From assembly GCF_901000735.1 (NCBI RefSeq), contig NC_081545.1:11269973-11333972 (forward strand): a DNA stretch of 64,000 bases. Direction: 5' to 3'. Of the stretch, positions 45,381 through 58,400 are shown in pieces (the stretch's first letter is position 1; every line of letters begins with the position of its first letter). The stretch is from Corylus avellana (lineage: Eukaryota; Streptophyta; Magnoliopsida; Fagales; Betulaceae). Both the position numbers and the translations under genes were made by a program. The notes beneath the pieces were generated by a model. It did not search any database. It worked only from the letters and a program-made list of their open reading frames with translations, and had not been told where the DNA came from.

Positions 45381-47642
45381 ACAAAATTCCACTAGTTAAG
45401 AGTTGTGTATTGAAACAAGTCGGTGGAAGCTACCTGAAGATTGAGTTTTGATCTGACATTTAGCCTGATGATAGCTGATCAAAGATACTTCTTTCATTAT
45501 TGTTTGGGATTTATGTAACACTGGATATTAGCTCTGTCAACCTAAACATAGTTGAGTTCCTCTTCAGTACTTTGTTTCTACTCTTCTAATTTGTTTGTGG
45601 TATGTCTTGCAAATTAATCTCATTTGACTTGTGGCCCCAGGGAAAGATTGTTCCACAATGCTGGCCAATTGATGCCTTTATATTTTGTTAATGTGTTCAA
45701 TTAATTTCCTTAACAAGTTATACCTAGAGGCGGTTATGGAAAATTAGTTCAGAGGGAGCTGGAAGCAAGGCAGCTTGTTGATTATGGTACTGGTTCATTG
45801 GGCTCTTTCCCACCAGTTATGCCACCTCAGTGTAAGTTATTCAGAGCTATCATATATAGATCTATAGCTTATAAACAATGACCATATTTGATAGTTCCGC
45901 TTTTGTCTGCTGGAACCGCTCCACTCTTTGGCTTGTTTACTTGTATTAGCTGTACTTAGAACATTGTGGCCGCAGGTGTATTTTCAATTGGCCAACTTCA
46001 TAATTTGATAAATGATACATGGGACTGAGCCTGGTGAGGTGTAATCATGGTCAATTATAGACAGGTCCCTGAGGCTGTCTTTGACCATGGGTGGTTGAGT
46101 AGATAGGTCTGGGCACATGCATGCCTGTAGTTTAAAATGCCATTGTAAATACAAGGTCAAAATTTGGCATATAAAATGCGTGTTCCTTGTCCAATTTAAT
46201 TTTTATGTGATTCTTGTTCAACAATGGAAAATGGACCACAGGCGTACAAGGAGGTTCAAGCATTATCGGAAAAAGGCTAACTGGATATGGAGGAAGTGTA
46301 ATGCTACATACCACACAAACATCCCTCATATATCCCACAAAGCTAATGTGGCAAGGTTTAGTAGTCCTTAGATCAATCATTGCTAAAAAAGGAAAATCCA
46401 ATGGCTATTAAACCTTGCTACATAAGCTTTGTGAGATATTTATGGGATGTTTGTATAGTATGTAGCATTATTCTATGGAGGAAACATGGACTTCAGAGAA
46501 ATCATTTATAGTTGTAAAATTTCAGTTGAAAAATCGTTTACCTTGTTTGGAGCACCCAGCTAGATAAATGCATTTGACCTTCTAAACATATAAATCATTC
46601 CTGAGTTGTTAAAACACTGTTTTTGAGTGCTCTGATAGATTGATGGTATTTCCTTTTCACCTACTCTCTTAACATACAAATTCTTTCTGTTTACCAACAA
46701 AACAAAATTCTGTAAGAGTTTTTCAGAAAATTTTATTGGTCCCGAACTGACTCCTTTACGTTACATGGAGTGGCATGAACCCCCATCTTACACCAACGTC
46801 ACTTGGGGAGCTCTCAGATGCCATTAGATTAACTCACTGTTGCGGCTTTCTTTCTTACTTCCAAGTCAGGCACTGATACAGGGTTTGTTTATTGGGCCCC
46901 TAGAGAAGTTTTATGGCTGGCATAAAGTTCAATCTATTATGCATTTCAGTTTCTGATTCTGCTTCATCAGCCACTGACTATTAGTCCTGCAGATGGTGGT
47001 GGTGGTAGACATGGTGGAAGTCATGGTCATGTGGGTTCTTATCGTAAAGGTAATTCCTTTTTATGAACATATATCAATTATCTGATGTATCAGGTCCATG
47101 CAATTGTTTGGGACTTTTTTTTTTTGTCAGACTTGCATATGGACAGAGATTCTTCTGTTTAATTGATGTCTTTTCTGAGGCAGATTACCATCGGAAGCGA
47201 CACCGAGATGATGACCGCCATGGGCATGAGGCCTCAAAGAGAGCCTCTGATCATGAATCCAGAAGAAGCTCTGATCACGAATCCAGACCGGTAAGTTCCA
47301 AATGACGCTTTTAGCCCTTTTCATCTGCATGCTTTTGTAGAATGGCTGCAACTGCCAACCTGCTGCGAACAGCACACATTATGTGAAAGTTTATTTATGC
47401 AACTGAAAAGAGGGTTACTCTGTTGCTAATTTGCTTCCATTTCATTGGATTGGCAAGAAGGCGGCAACTGTCACAGTTGTTTACATTGGTAGAGGGGCCA
47501 TAGATCCCGCATGCTGTGTGATTCTGTTGCAATATTTCTTACTATTTTAATCGTTTTAATGTGACAGGAGAAGAATCCACGATTTCGTGAGAGTGGCGAT
47601 TCTGATGATGACGAGGAAGATGACCGGAAACGGCGGTCTTAG
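41115..47642 (+). CDS. CBP20: Nuclear cap-binding protein subunit 2 (CBP20)
   Basis: Eight coding exons: 41115-41132, 42136-42359, 44182-44320, 44404-44437, 45724-45831, 46993-47049, 47184-47290 and 47568-47642 (762 nt, 253 aa). CBP20 with CBP80 forms the nuclear cap-binding complex, which binds the 7-methylguanosine cap and acts in splicing, miRNA processing and export. The RRM spans about residues 34-112, with RNP2 VYVGNM (36-41) and RNP1 GFCFVLYY ending at 83. Cap-stacking tyrosines correspond to Y14 and Y37, and the C-terminal cap-contact block [19 protein letters not shown] follows. The tail is Gly-rich, then His/Arg-rich ([20 protein letters not shown]), a plausible nuclear localisation signal, and ends in an acidic DSDDDEEDD stretch. 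Exon 4 to exon 5 uses an AT-AC minor-class intron; the other introns are GT-AG. The frame is intact. Confidence 0.96.
43560..43675 (+). mobile_element. LINE 3'-end-like fragment in CBP20 intron 2
   Basis: Contains a CCCGTGTACTAGG word and ends CTTATTGCTTATTGAAAAAAA, resembling the TTACTTATCAAAA-type LINE tails elsewhere in the window. No clear target duplication is visible. Confidence 0.4.
44815..44839 (-). mobile_element. Minimal LINE tail insertion in U12 intron
   Basis: Only TTACTTATCAAAAAAAAAA (as the inverse) is inserted, flanked by AGTCAATTAATAAT (44801-44814) and AGTCAATTAATAAT (from 44840). This is an extreme 5'-truncated retroposition event of about 25 bp. Confidence 0.65.
45349..45378. 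repeat. CT microsatellite in CBP20 intron 4
   Basis: About 13 CT units within the minor-class intron. Confidence 0.9.
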
Positions 47643-49437
47643 CCAGATTCTTGCTACTGTATTTTGATCTATAGAATAGCATTTCTGTGCTTTGATAGCA
47701 AGAGATGTTCCCAAATTTGGTGGGGTGTTTCATGTAATGGTACAAAAACCGTAAAACAACAGATTTGGCTTTCCCTCTCCCCCTCAGAATGCCTAAAATT
47801 GCTCCCGGAATTATGCACCTTTCCAATGTCTAATGCCGGAAATCCTGCTAATGGCGGGCATTGCATCAAACTGTGAAACAACAGATTTTTCCTTTTTCTT
47901 TTGAAGTATTTTTTATTTTTTATTTTTTCCCTAAAGCTTGGTTCTTGAATTCGGGGTGGAAAAGATGAACGGGAGATGTTAAAATATAGTTGTTACCACA
48001 TTCATTGTAGTACTGTTCAATGAGTAGTGCTATAAGTTTCTCTTGTGTTCCTCTAATGATGATATGGCTCTTAAAATCATCATTGGGCTTGTGATAGATC
48101 ATTATTGAATTTTAATAAAATTGTAATTTTAAAAGTCATCTCATTTTTTAAAGATACAAGAGAGACTTCTAGAATTACTCATTGTGAATACATTTAAACG
48201 TATTTTACTCGACCTCACCAGCCCTTTGAAAATACTTTCTGATCACAATCGTCTTATTTATTATTTCATCATTTGCTCCCCTTACCAAAAGAAATAGGGA
48301 CAAAAATGGCTTAGCGTCCAGGAAGTTGCATGACTTTTTTTTTTTTTTTTTTGGGTCTTTTAGAGATTCTTGGGGTATATCAAAAAAATAATTTATTTCG
48401 TACAATCAAATGTTATTCGTTGACTTAATAGATTTTGATAGTATGCCATGTCAAACTAATAAAATTGTGACACATGTCATATAATAAAAGTATATAAAAC
48501 ATAAATTATATAACTAAAAAATTAAAAACCAAAAAAATAATATAAAAAAGGGGCTCGCCAGCCCCAACCACCTCTGGGGGTAGCATACAAGCCGGCCCTT
48601 CTTATTTAATTAATTTTTTGTTTTATATTTTTGGACAAAAGTTTTTCAACCTAGTTTCGAAAAAATTTGTCAATTATTTTTTTGGTTTTATATATTATAT
48701 ATTGTTATTATGTGTGCAACATGTAATTTGATTGGTTTGACGTGACAAGAATTTGTGTTAATATACAAAATTTGATTATAAGGAGTAAACTATTTTTGTC
48801 TACTTAAAAACTTTTGAGTTCATTTTGATACCATAAAAGTTAATTCTAAATCAAGTAAACCACGTAAATTGACTTTATATTTTTCGCATTTAAAAATCCG
48901 GGTGCTGAATCTGATGGAGCTGGGAGTTTTTGCCAAATTTCTCCCACTCCCACAAGCCAAAATTTTCTGTTAAAGACCATGAATCTATTCACAAACACAA
49001 GAGGTTCAAATGACAATCCATTTAGGCACATTTCCACGTCTGACCTAGCTCATGGATACGGAGGCACTTCCCACTCTGTTGGAGCTAATTAGGGTTTCAG
49101 CCTAGGGAGCCTGGAACATTCATTCTGGACCTTACCCAGAAAGCCTAGCATGTATCATCCGGTCTCCGTTCAAATAAGAAGAATCTGAACTTTTTCTTTC
49201 CCATTGAAATCAAAATGAATTCTGATACAAAAGATTACACAAGTGATGATAAAATTGATGGGTCTACCTAATAAACTGTTACATGTAGAAATCTTTTACT
49301 TCTCTCGCTTTGGACTACAGTAGAAAACGGAGTCCATGAAACCATGCCTACTTTTTTGGTCATCAAGGAGATTCCAACCTCAGATAACCGTATATGCACA
49401 AGCACGTCACCCATATGCACCTGCTATATGAATTGAC
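47643..49437. other. Tail-to-tail spacer between CBP20 and DCAF13
   Basis: Contains the 3' UTR of CBP20 (from 47643) and, on the other strand, the 3' UTR of DCAF13 (ending at 49437). Between them are AT-rich DNA and the foldback element at 48410-48770. I see no gene. Confidence 0.6.
48410..48770. mobile_element. AT-rich foldback element with GC-rich core
   Basis: Left and right arms are inverse-complementary in blocks: left ACACATGTCATATAATAAAAG and TATAAAACATAAATTATAT, matched in inverse at about 48670-48760. The centre (48551-48600) is a GC-rich GGGGCTCGCCAGCCCC hairpin and a CACCTCTGGGGG stretch. No transposase is present. It resembles the GC-core elements at 5106-5842 and 16474-17210. 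Confidence 0.6.
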
Positions 49438-52400
49438 TCACTCAACTTCTTTGATGATTCGTTTTTTACGCAACGGATGTGTTGAAATGCTTCCCGGGGC
49501 GCTGTGAGCTTTCCTTCTCTCATCTTTCTTCCTTGCAGCATCAATCATGGTGCGTCGGAGAGCAGCAGCCTTGTATATTGGTAATGGTAGGTGTCTATGC
49601 CTGCACAACCATCATTCAACATAAAGAATATAAGTGAGAATTCATTTCTAAATATTCATCTGTCATCACTGCACAACAGATAACACTAGGAGTCTCACCT
49701 AGAGACCACAAAGTTGATAGAATTCAGAAAAATTACACTCAGGGTCTCTACCAAGCAGAAGGACCAATGCATACTTAACTTTGCAAAGCTTCTTTAACTT
49801 GAATTTAAATTAATGAGGATAATTTAATTTTGGAAACTGGTTCGTTATATTTCAAAGACAATGCATTAAATGGTATCCGTTGAAAAGTCGGATTTTCTAA
49901 TGTGGACAGACAATTTGGACTAAGGGAGCATATTCATTCAAAAGCAATTTTGCTCTGGCATGCTTTAGTATCTTTCTAGGCATCAACTTTACAAAGAGCC
50001 AAAAAAAAAAACTGAGGCAAACATGTAGACGGATAACTTGATTTTGTTGTGGGACCTACATGGCAACGCTCCACATCAGCAACCATGCCAATGTCTATAA
50101 ACCTAACAACTGGGCTAATTCTAACCAAGCAAACATCCAAAGAAGCCTCCTTCAAACCCCTAAAACTGATATGCTACATCAATAGTGAGCACTCATCAAC
50201 TCATTCACTAATGCTTTCTTGCAAAGTTACTAAGAGCATTCATAATAGATTCCTCAAATAAAAGGTAAATTTGAGGAGAAAAATTTACTTTATTAAATTT
50301 ATAGGAGCCACTTTTAAACAGAATCAAACATCAAACTCTCTATATTTTTCTCTACTTTAGTTAAATATCATTTTTTATTAGTTTTTTTATTTGTAAAATG
50401 GGTCTTTTTAAGAGTTTAGTTAAATTTTTAGAGAAAAGCTAAATGTAGAGAGCCCAATGTGAATGCTCTAATGCCCAAACATTAGTTAAAAGAACAAATC
50501 ATCTTAATACCATCACTAACATTTGAAGAAACCCCATGACTATCCAAGACCAAGTGTTTGTATCTCTTCATACCTCAAAATACGTTTGACCTCTGGGAGG
50601 TGTTTGTAGCGATTCTTGAGAGCCTCATTATACTCGTGCTTTTTCTTTTCCCTTGGGAGAAGCTGCAGCATAAAAGAGAGATGATCAGAGCTACAAGAGC
50701 ATTGGATTGATGTCAAAGGATCTAAACTACAGAAATTAGCTGACAAGGCAATGGAACCATTAATCTCTAAAGAATAAGAAAATAGGTTTTATCTAAAGCA
50801 GCAGAAGGCTAAGCAAGAGAACTAGCAGCAGTTGAGCAAGCAGAGGTGGGTAATAATTTGGTAAGGCTAGAACAACAAAATGTCTATTTCTGAATATCAA
50901 TGCCTGACTTCACCATGTACACTTAATGTTTGAGGTGTTTTTACCTTCCATGTCTAATAGCAAGACCGTAAAAATAGAAGCATTATAGAATTTTGTGATG
51001 TTGAAATAAAATTTTATGATGTCAGAATTGAAGCCTTAAAACAGAACCGTGGATATGCAGGAAGAGATTCTTACTACTCCCAATTGTTCTGATGCTTTAG
51101 CTTTCCAAAGCCTAAGGTTGGTGTCGTCACTCCCGGAAATAAGGTAACTTGCATCACAGCTAAACTTGACGCAGAATACCCTATGTAGACAGGAAACTTT
51201 AAGTTAGAAAATGGAAACTTATACAGTAAAAATGTGCTTGTTCAACCTTCAATTAGATACCCTCAAAAGCTAAAGATCCAGCCTACAAAGGTTTCTTCGT
51301 TGAAGTGAGGGGTACATATAAAAAGTACGATATGCTTACAGAAAGCAAGTAGTGGAAATTCAATAAACCTATCAATTTATTATGAGGGGAAAAACACAAA
51401 GGTCAATAAGAATCATAACTAATATAACCTTTGCATTCTCTGTGTGTGATAGATTTCACGGCTGTGACCACCATTATACTGGAATATTCTCACCTGCAGA
51501 AAACAAAATTTAATTCAGTACTACAGCTGTCTCTATCCATTGAGTATGGGACATAAGTCATGATCTACTGCAAGAAAGAACTCACTGTTCTATCATACGA
51601 TCCAGTAACAAATTCTCGACCAGTTGGAGAGTAATCAATGTCCATCCTGGGAAAATTAAATTGAGGTGTTAAAATAGATGTTCTCCAGAATGAGATAAAT
51701 AATATAAAGCATAAAGAACATTTTGCTTTCAAAAGTACACAAAAGCCATCTTACACTGCAGAAACATGATCTTTGTGTACCATTCTGGCTTCATCAAGCT
51801 TTCTGGCATCATAACTATAGCAGTTGCAGTCCTCATTAGCCTGCATTGGCATGGAATGTAATCTAAGGTGGAAAAAGAATATGCTGTATATGGAGAGCAC
51901 AAAGTTGATGTGTCCCTATTAATTCATGATAGATAGGCAACCCTCCACTCTTCTTATTACATGCTTTATGGAATGGTAACCATCACAAGTTGAAAAGGGG
52001 GATGGGTAAGATTTATAGACTGATAACTGTCACAAGCTGGCTGTATGATGTCAAGGTATTTCCTCCCAATTTACATTGGGAAGTGCCCTACTCTGACTGC
52101 AGATATTCACTATCAGAGATATCCCAACAACTTACTAAAGAGAGGGAGTAATGTGGCAGTTCAATTGATGACAGAGGTCCTTTTCCAACAGAAAATTGAC
52201 TGCAATCTCAAGCATTTAAGAAATCCAGCAATGACGCTAAAGATAATTTGAAACCACACACTTGTACAACAAAAAAGCAAAATAATTCAAACAAAACAAG
52301 CTTCAATGCTTGTGCTTACAGCTGTGAAGTTCATTGGCTCCATTGGGTTCCAAGAAATAGAATTGGTTTTTGTCTGTAACCCAAAAAAAAAAAAAAAAAA

Positions 52401-55400
52401 AAAAAAAAGAAAGAAAAATAAAGGTCAGATTTGCTATAGTCAACTGTCAGATAATATAAGTTTTGGAGTTACAGAAAGAACATGTTCACTTCTCAGAAGA
52501 CAAATAAAAACATCACTGAAAAGACAAAAAATATGGGCAGCTTATGAATAAGAATTACTCAGAAACTAAGTATTAAGAGGCAGGCAGCAGAAGATCACAA
52601 TGGCACTTGTGAATTTTTAGACATGTTTAGACAATCTAGAATAGCATTTTTGTTTTAACCTATATATTGCACTAAACAATTTCAGAAGTCCATATGATGA
52701 TCACTAAAAATAGTACTCTGCATTGCCTTAAACTCTCTCCATCCCATATTGGGTGTCCTTGTTAAAAAAATTCAACTTTTAAGGAGATACAATTTAAGGC
52801 ATTGACTTTGAAATAAAAGGTTATCAATTCCTAAAATTACCCTGTTTAACTAAAACTCATAGAAAGCAAATAAAAAAGAAGTATTTACTTTTCAATAAAG
52901 TTTGCATCACATGGCATCTCCTCAAATTTTTTGTATTTCTTATATTATTATCTAGAATAGTATTTAATTACATACAAATATTAGATTATTAATTCTATTT
53001 GAAAGTATCGCATTTATATCAATTAAGTTACAACATAATACAATTATTTATTATCATTGTCAATTCCATTCTAAGTGATTTTGCAGCTAAACTTAAATTT
53101 TTCTATACATTAGTTTTGCAACTATTTGTTACATTGAAAATTCTAATTTTCTATTCATCAAATAAGGCAATAAAATATACCTCAAGATATATTTTGAGCA
53201 AAACATTTGAACCTTTCATTTCTCTTTTAGGTTTGATGTTTTTGTTAATTATTACTTTAACTTTAACTTTCTCTCTCTCTTATTTTATTTTATTTTATTT
53301 TGATAAGTAATTATTACTTTAGCATTCTCATAATGATAATTTTGCTTGCTCTACAACTATGCAATTTTTTTAAGCAAGATACGCATGCTTCTGACCCTTC
53401 CCGGATGCATTATTAGGGTTTGGCTTCCAGCCAACCTGGCCCAATTATGTCCTTCTATTGAAAAGCCCCAAAAACCTACGCATGTTTACAGCAATAAAAA
53501 CGCCTTCAAAATCCATAAATGATTAACATTAACACCATCAAACAATCAAGGAGCAAGAATAAGTCAATTGACAATTTCTGTAAGGCTTCATATTCAATAA
53601 CATAATTGGAGAATTCAACAGATATGTGTTGAATTACTAACTTCACAACATTATTATTGAAGTTTCAAGAAGAAAAAGAAAAGTCTAAGAACTATGTGAT
53701 ATAACTCATGGTAATGTGCCAATAATACCTGCATAATCAGTTTCCTTGTTGGGGATGACATGCGCAAATCATATAGTGTTATGCTCCGGTCACTATACAA
53801 AGAAAGAAAAACAACAAATGAATTACATATTTTGATTTTGAATTCTGAAAAGAACCACAAATATAAAGAACATGAATCGATCAAATAACACACAGATAAT
53901 ATAGTTTTTAGCATCCACCACTATATTTAAAGTGAAATTTATTAAAAAATTTGCTTCAAAGTAAACATACAAATAACATCCACAGATCATTTGCCATGCA
54001 GTACATCTTGCATCCATGCCAGGGTATTATATCCATAGTTGTTCTTAGATAAATTTGAAGTCATTCAAAAAGAAGAGAAAAAGAAAAAGAGAAAGAAAGT
54101 ACTAGAATGAACACATATAAGTAGCTCATATGTACAGTGATTTACACTGAAGCAAGAATTGAATGGCCAACAATTTTCACTATTAGCCTATGAGAAATTC
54201 TACACACTTTCAAGTGCTTACTCCCAAGTGCACACTCCTAATGTGGTAGTGATACGGGAGGAGCGAGCAAACGCCAAGTCAAGAAAGGAAATCGAAAATC
54301 ACCTTTGGATTTCCTATTTCATGATAAATGAAGTACTAACTTTCAGGAATCTCTCCAAGCAAGGATTATCCTAGTACTTCATGATACATGAAGTACTAAC
54401 TTTCAGGAATCTCTACAAGCAAGGATTATCCTAGGTCGAGTTTTAGCTGCTATTTATCACTTCCTTCACTAACGAGTAAATTAACAAATTGGTTAGGTAC
54501 ATACTATTCCACTCCCTTTACTAACTAGCAAATTAACTTGTTGGTCAGATACAGATTACTTACCACAAGATTATTGCCTGCACCTGTGAAAAAGAGCTGA
54601 ACATACAGGGGTTATATCCTATTATTCAATTAGTAACCTAGTCTCCAATTGTGGAACACTCAAGAGATCCAATACTTCAAAGCATATAAAGAAGATCTGC
54701 CCCTGTACAGTACAACACAAGTCTTGTTCTGCTTATTTTAGGAATTGAAATGACCTAGTAGGTTGATGCAGGTTGCATCACGAAAGATTACATATTTACC
54801 TGTGAGTGAAACAAGCTAAAATAAAGCAATTGACTAATGCCATTCGTGGACCATTCGAAATTACCAAAGATCATTTGAAAGCCATTTAAAAGGTCTATGT
54901 GCAAGAACATTCTTACTTTGTTCTCACACTAGCTTCAAACTAGGTATTATGGAACCCTTGGGATGGACCTACTTCAAACGCCATATCATATGGCTATTTG
55001 ATCAAAGCATTTTAGAACTCCCTGGATGGATATTGTTTGAAACACCATCTGAACAAAACAGATATGGGATTCTTAGGAAGGATAACACCTGAAGAACCGT
55101 TCGAATGCCACTTTGAATGTCATATTAGATTGGCAAATTTAAAGTCATTTTTTACTTAGGATTTTGTTTAAGGTTCTCTTTTTTTAATCTAATAACATGT
55201 AGACTGTTAGAAGTGTTAGGGTTTGAGTCATTATTGGGGGTAGTTTAGTCTTTATGGTATTTCCCTAATCCTATATAATACAAGGCTATTGTATTATTCA
55301 ACAATTTTTTTTTCTTCAAAAAAAAAAAAAAAGCACAACCATGGACATCTTCTTTCAGGGCACTGCCCATGTGGGCTTAGCCACATGGGCAGTGCAGCCA

Positions 55401-58400
55401 CCAGAACAATACTCACGAAAAAAACATAACAAATAGAGCGAAAAACAACTTCTACAAACAAAGGGCCAAGGATTCAAACCCTAAGGTTATGATACCATGT
55501 TAAAGTTTGTATGAACAGTTTAGACACAAAAAGTAGAGGCTATTGTATTATTCAACTTATGTTAACCTAATACAAGCATCCTATTATATAGGATTAGGGA
55601 AATACCATAAAGACTAAACTACCCCCAAAACTCTAATGACTCAAACCCTAACACTTCTAACATAGACCAAACACAAGAGTGGTCTTTTCATAATTTGCTT
55701 TATTTAGGGTTTTTTGATAAGTATAATTCGCTTTATTTAGGGTTCTGCTTAGAGTTTTCTTCATACAATAATATATAGCCCTCACACAAAGATAATTGAC
55801 TGAGTTTTGGAATAAAATTTTAAGAGAGTTACTCTTTGTTTCCAACCCTTAGTATTCCTAAATCCTAAGTAATCAACAAGTGTTGATACCTTCAACCTTG
55901 GCATCCTAGGAAAAATGACATGCTTGGAGAAGGCTTTTTCTTTTGGTTATCATGTGCGAATCAACAAATTAAAGCAAAGTTTCTATTTTCTTGCAAACAC
56001 TGTTTATCCTATAGACGTTTAGTTGCTATCAAAGCCTGCACCCTTTCCTGCACCATGCCACCAAGGAGATGCATCAACGATTGGTAAAGCCATTGCGGAA
56101 GAAGTCTATGAATGAGACAACAATGCAAGCATAGTACAAGAAGTTGTTAAAATAGCAAACGCTATGCAACATCAATGATCAGCCCCCAAAGCATTTATGG
56201 AGGAGGTCATAGATGATCAAGTGGAGAATGCTTCCGCTTGGAATCGGGTTTAAAAATTTGCTATACCCATAATCTAAGAGAGCTTACAACCAGAATAATT
56301 TATAGATTGGCTCAATGCAAAGTAGAGATCATGGACTTCAAGAAGGTGCTTGATGCTAACAAAGGGATTACCTTGTGACAATTCGAAGTAGAGCCACTAC
56401 ATGACAACTACAAAACAGTGACTCAAGTGAGGTAAGGCAGGAGAAAAAGATTTTTGTGAAGGTAAAAAATTAATTTTGGGGGGTCCATCTCATAAAAAAC
56501 ATCAAATTTAAAGGATATTTTAAACTTTTTGGGGGATTTAATAAATTTTTCCAAAGGGTGGCTCCTCCCTTGAGGTAAGGGAAGAAGAAGATTAACTCAT
56601 GGAAAAAGTTGAAGAAGCACATATGTGCTGCATCTTTGCCCCACAACTATACGCAGTTGCTGAACCAAAATCTCCAAATCTACACCAAGGGCACACTCGG
56701 TCAATTATTACAGCCTCAAGTTCTACTAATCAATAACTCATACTGATGTAGCTGAAACAAAAGATCAGTTGGTTTCAATAATATTAGAGGTATGCAACAA
56801 CAATTTCAGGATACTCTCAATTTTTATCAAATCCCTAGTCTGTCTGAGGTGTATCAACAAGCTTTACTTAATGAAACAACTAACTAGGAGGTCAAGCAGG
56901 GCTAACTAGGGTGGAAGCAACAATAATAATCACAAAGGAGCATATTCTATAGCCCAAACCCATGCTGCCAACCCACAGCCAACATTGGGAAAACAACCTG
57001 GGCAACAACTATTATTGGGGATCCGTTGCTTCAAATGTGGCAAGTCAGGCCATGGGATGACATTTTTGTTATACGCCATAAGCCTTTTTCCCACATCTAT
57101 CCTCATTTTCATAATTGGGCCTTATGCAGCCCTTTGGCAATTATCTAGTGTTCCGATGAGTCTTTTCTTACAGAAGAAGCACCTTATGCAAATTGTTAAC
57201 ATGTAGCAGCTGATTATTAAGTTTTTTATGCGTTACTTACCTGAAATTATATTTGACACAAGTTGGCTTACCAGTCACCTAAATGTGTGAGAACCCATAA
57301 ATGAACTGAAAAATTAAAACCCAACTAAACCCCAATTTGGTCAGGTTGGAATAATGCTCAGATTACCCAAAACTAAGTTGCATCCCTACTCCATTAGGTT
57401 TCATTTACTACCATTAGTTGAAGAATGACAAGACCCAAGTACTTTTCCCCAAGTTTCATCAAGTTAATTTCTATATGAAGATTTACTTATCAAAACAAAA
57501 TTTCTATATGAAGATTTTCAATGTAAAACATATTCTATGTTTTAGGAATAAAAGTAAGTCAAATTTGGGGGTAAAAAATGGATATGTAGTCATTTTTCAA
57601 CTTCCATTGTTTGTAGCTCACACACTTGTGAGGATCAGTAAATAGTATGTTTGGTCATCTTTTGTATACTCCCTTTGTACCTGGAAGCGCCTTACGCTTT
57701 TTAATGATATCTTCATTACTTATGAAAAAAAAAAAGAAGTAAATATTGTATAACTTCCTCTAAATAAAATATGAACCATGGAATATAGATTACAATGAAC
57801 ATGGATTAAGATTTATATCTTATATCCATATCATCAATCACAAATTGTTAACCTAGAAGTTAACAAGCATACCTGCCTGACGTTGCCAAGAGGTTTGGTT
57901 CTCCAGGATTGAATCGCACAGATATGACAGTGTCTGATCCCCATTCAAAACTCCTTACAGGTTGAGACCTAGTTACAAGAGGCAAATTTTCAAAATATAA
58001 TTGGAAAATTGCACCTTGGATAAAAGAAAAAAATAATAAAGAAGTTGAGAACTATACCTATTTTGATTCCATATATCCACTTGTGCACCAGCTGTGGCAA
58101 AGTAGCCACCATCCCATTGGTGGTCAACAGCCCTGAAAATTACAAAGTAAGGCTCGAGAGAGGAAAAAAGAAAGAAAGAAAAGCTCTTGAAAATATATCA
58201 CAATGAAAAATGAAGACATATTCTTGACAAGTCACGATGAAAACCTCACCAAAATGCATTCTTCCAAACATAAACGTCCAGTGGCTGTAAACAATGAATC
58301 ATAATTTGTTCAGGAAGGTATGAAAAGAGTATAAAACACACTAAATTCAAAAACATCAAACTAAATCTGGTTTAACTACCTTCACAGAATTATTAGATGA

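Larger units (their letters stand above)
44438..45723 (+). other. U12-type AT-AC intron of CBP20 (intron 4)
   Basis: The 5' splice site is |ATATCCTTCT, an exact match to the U12 consensus ATATCCTT. The 3' end is TTCCTTAACAAGTTATAC|, with the perfect minor-spliceosome branch site TTCCTTAAC 10 nt before the AC terminus. Joining 44437 to 45724 restores NYDPARGGYGKL, the sequence conserved in CBP20 proteins. A GT-AG alternative in this position does not restore the frame. Processing would therefore need the minor spliceosome. Confidence 0.95.
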
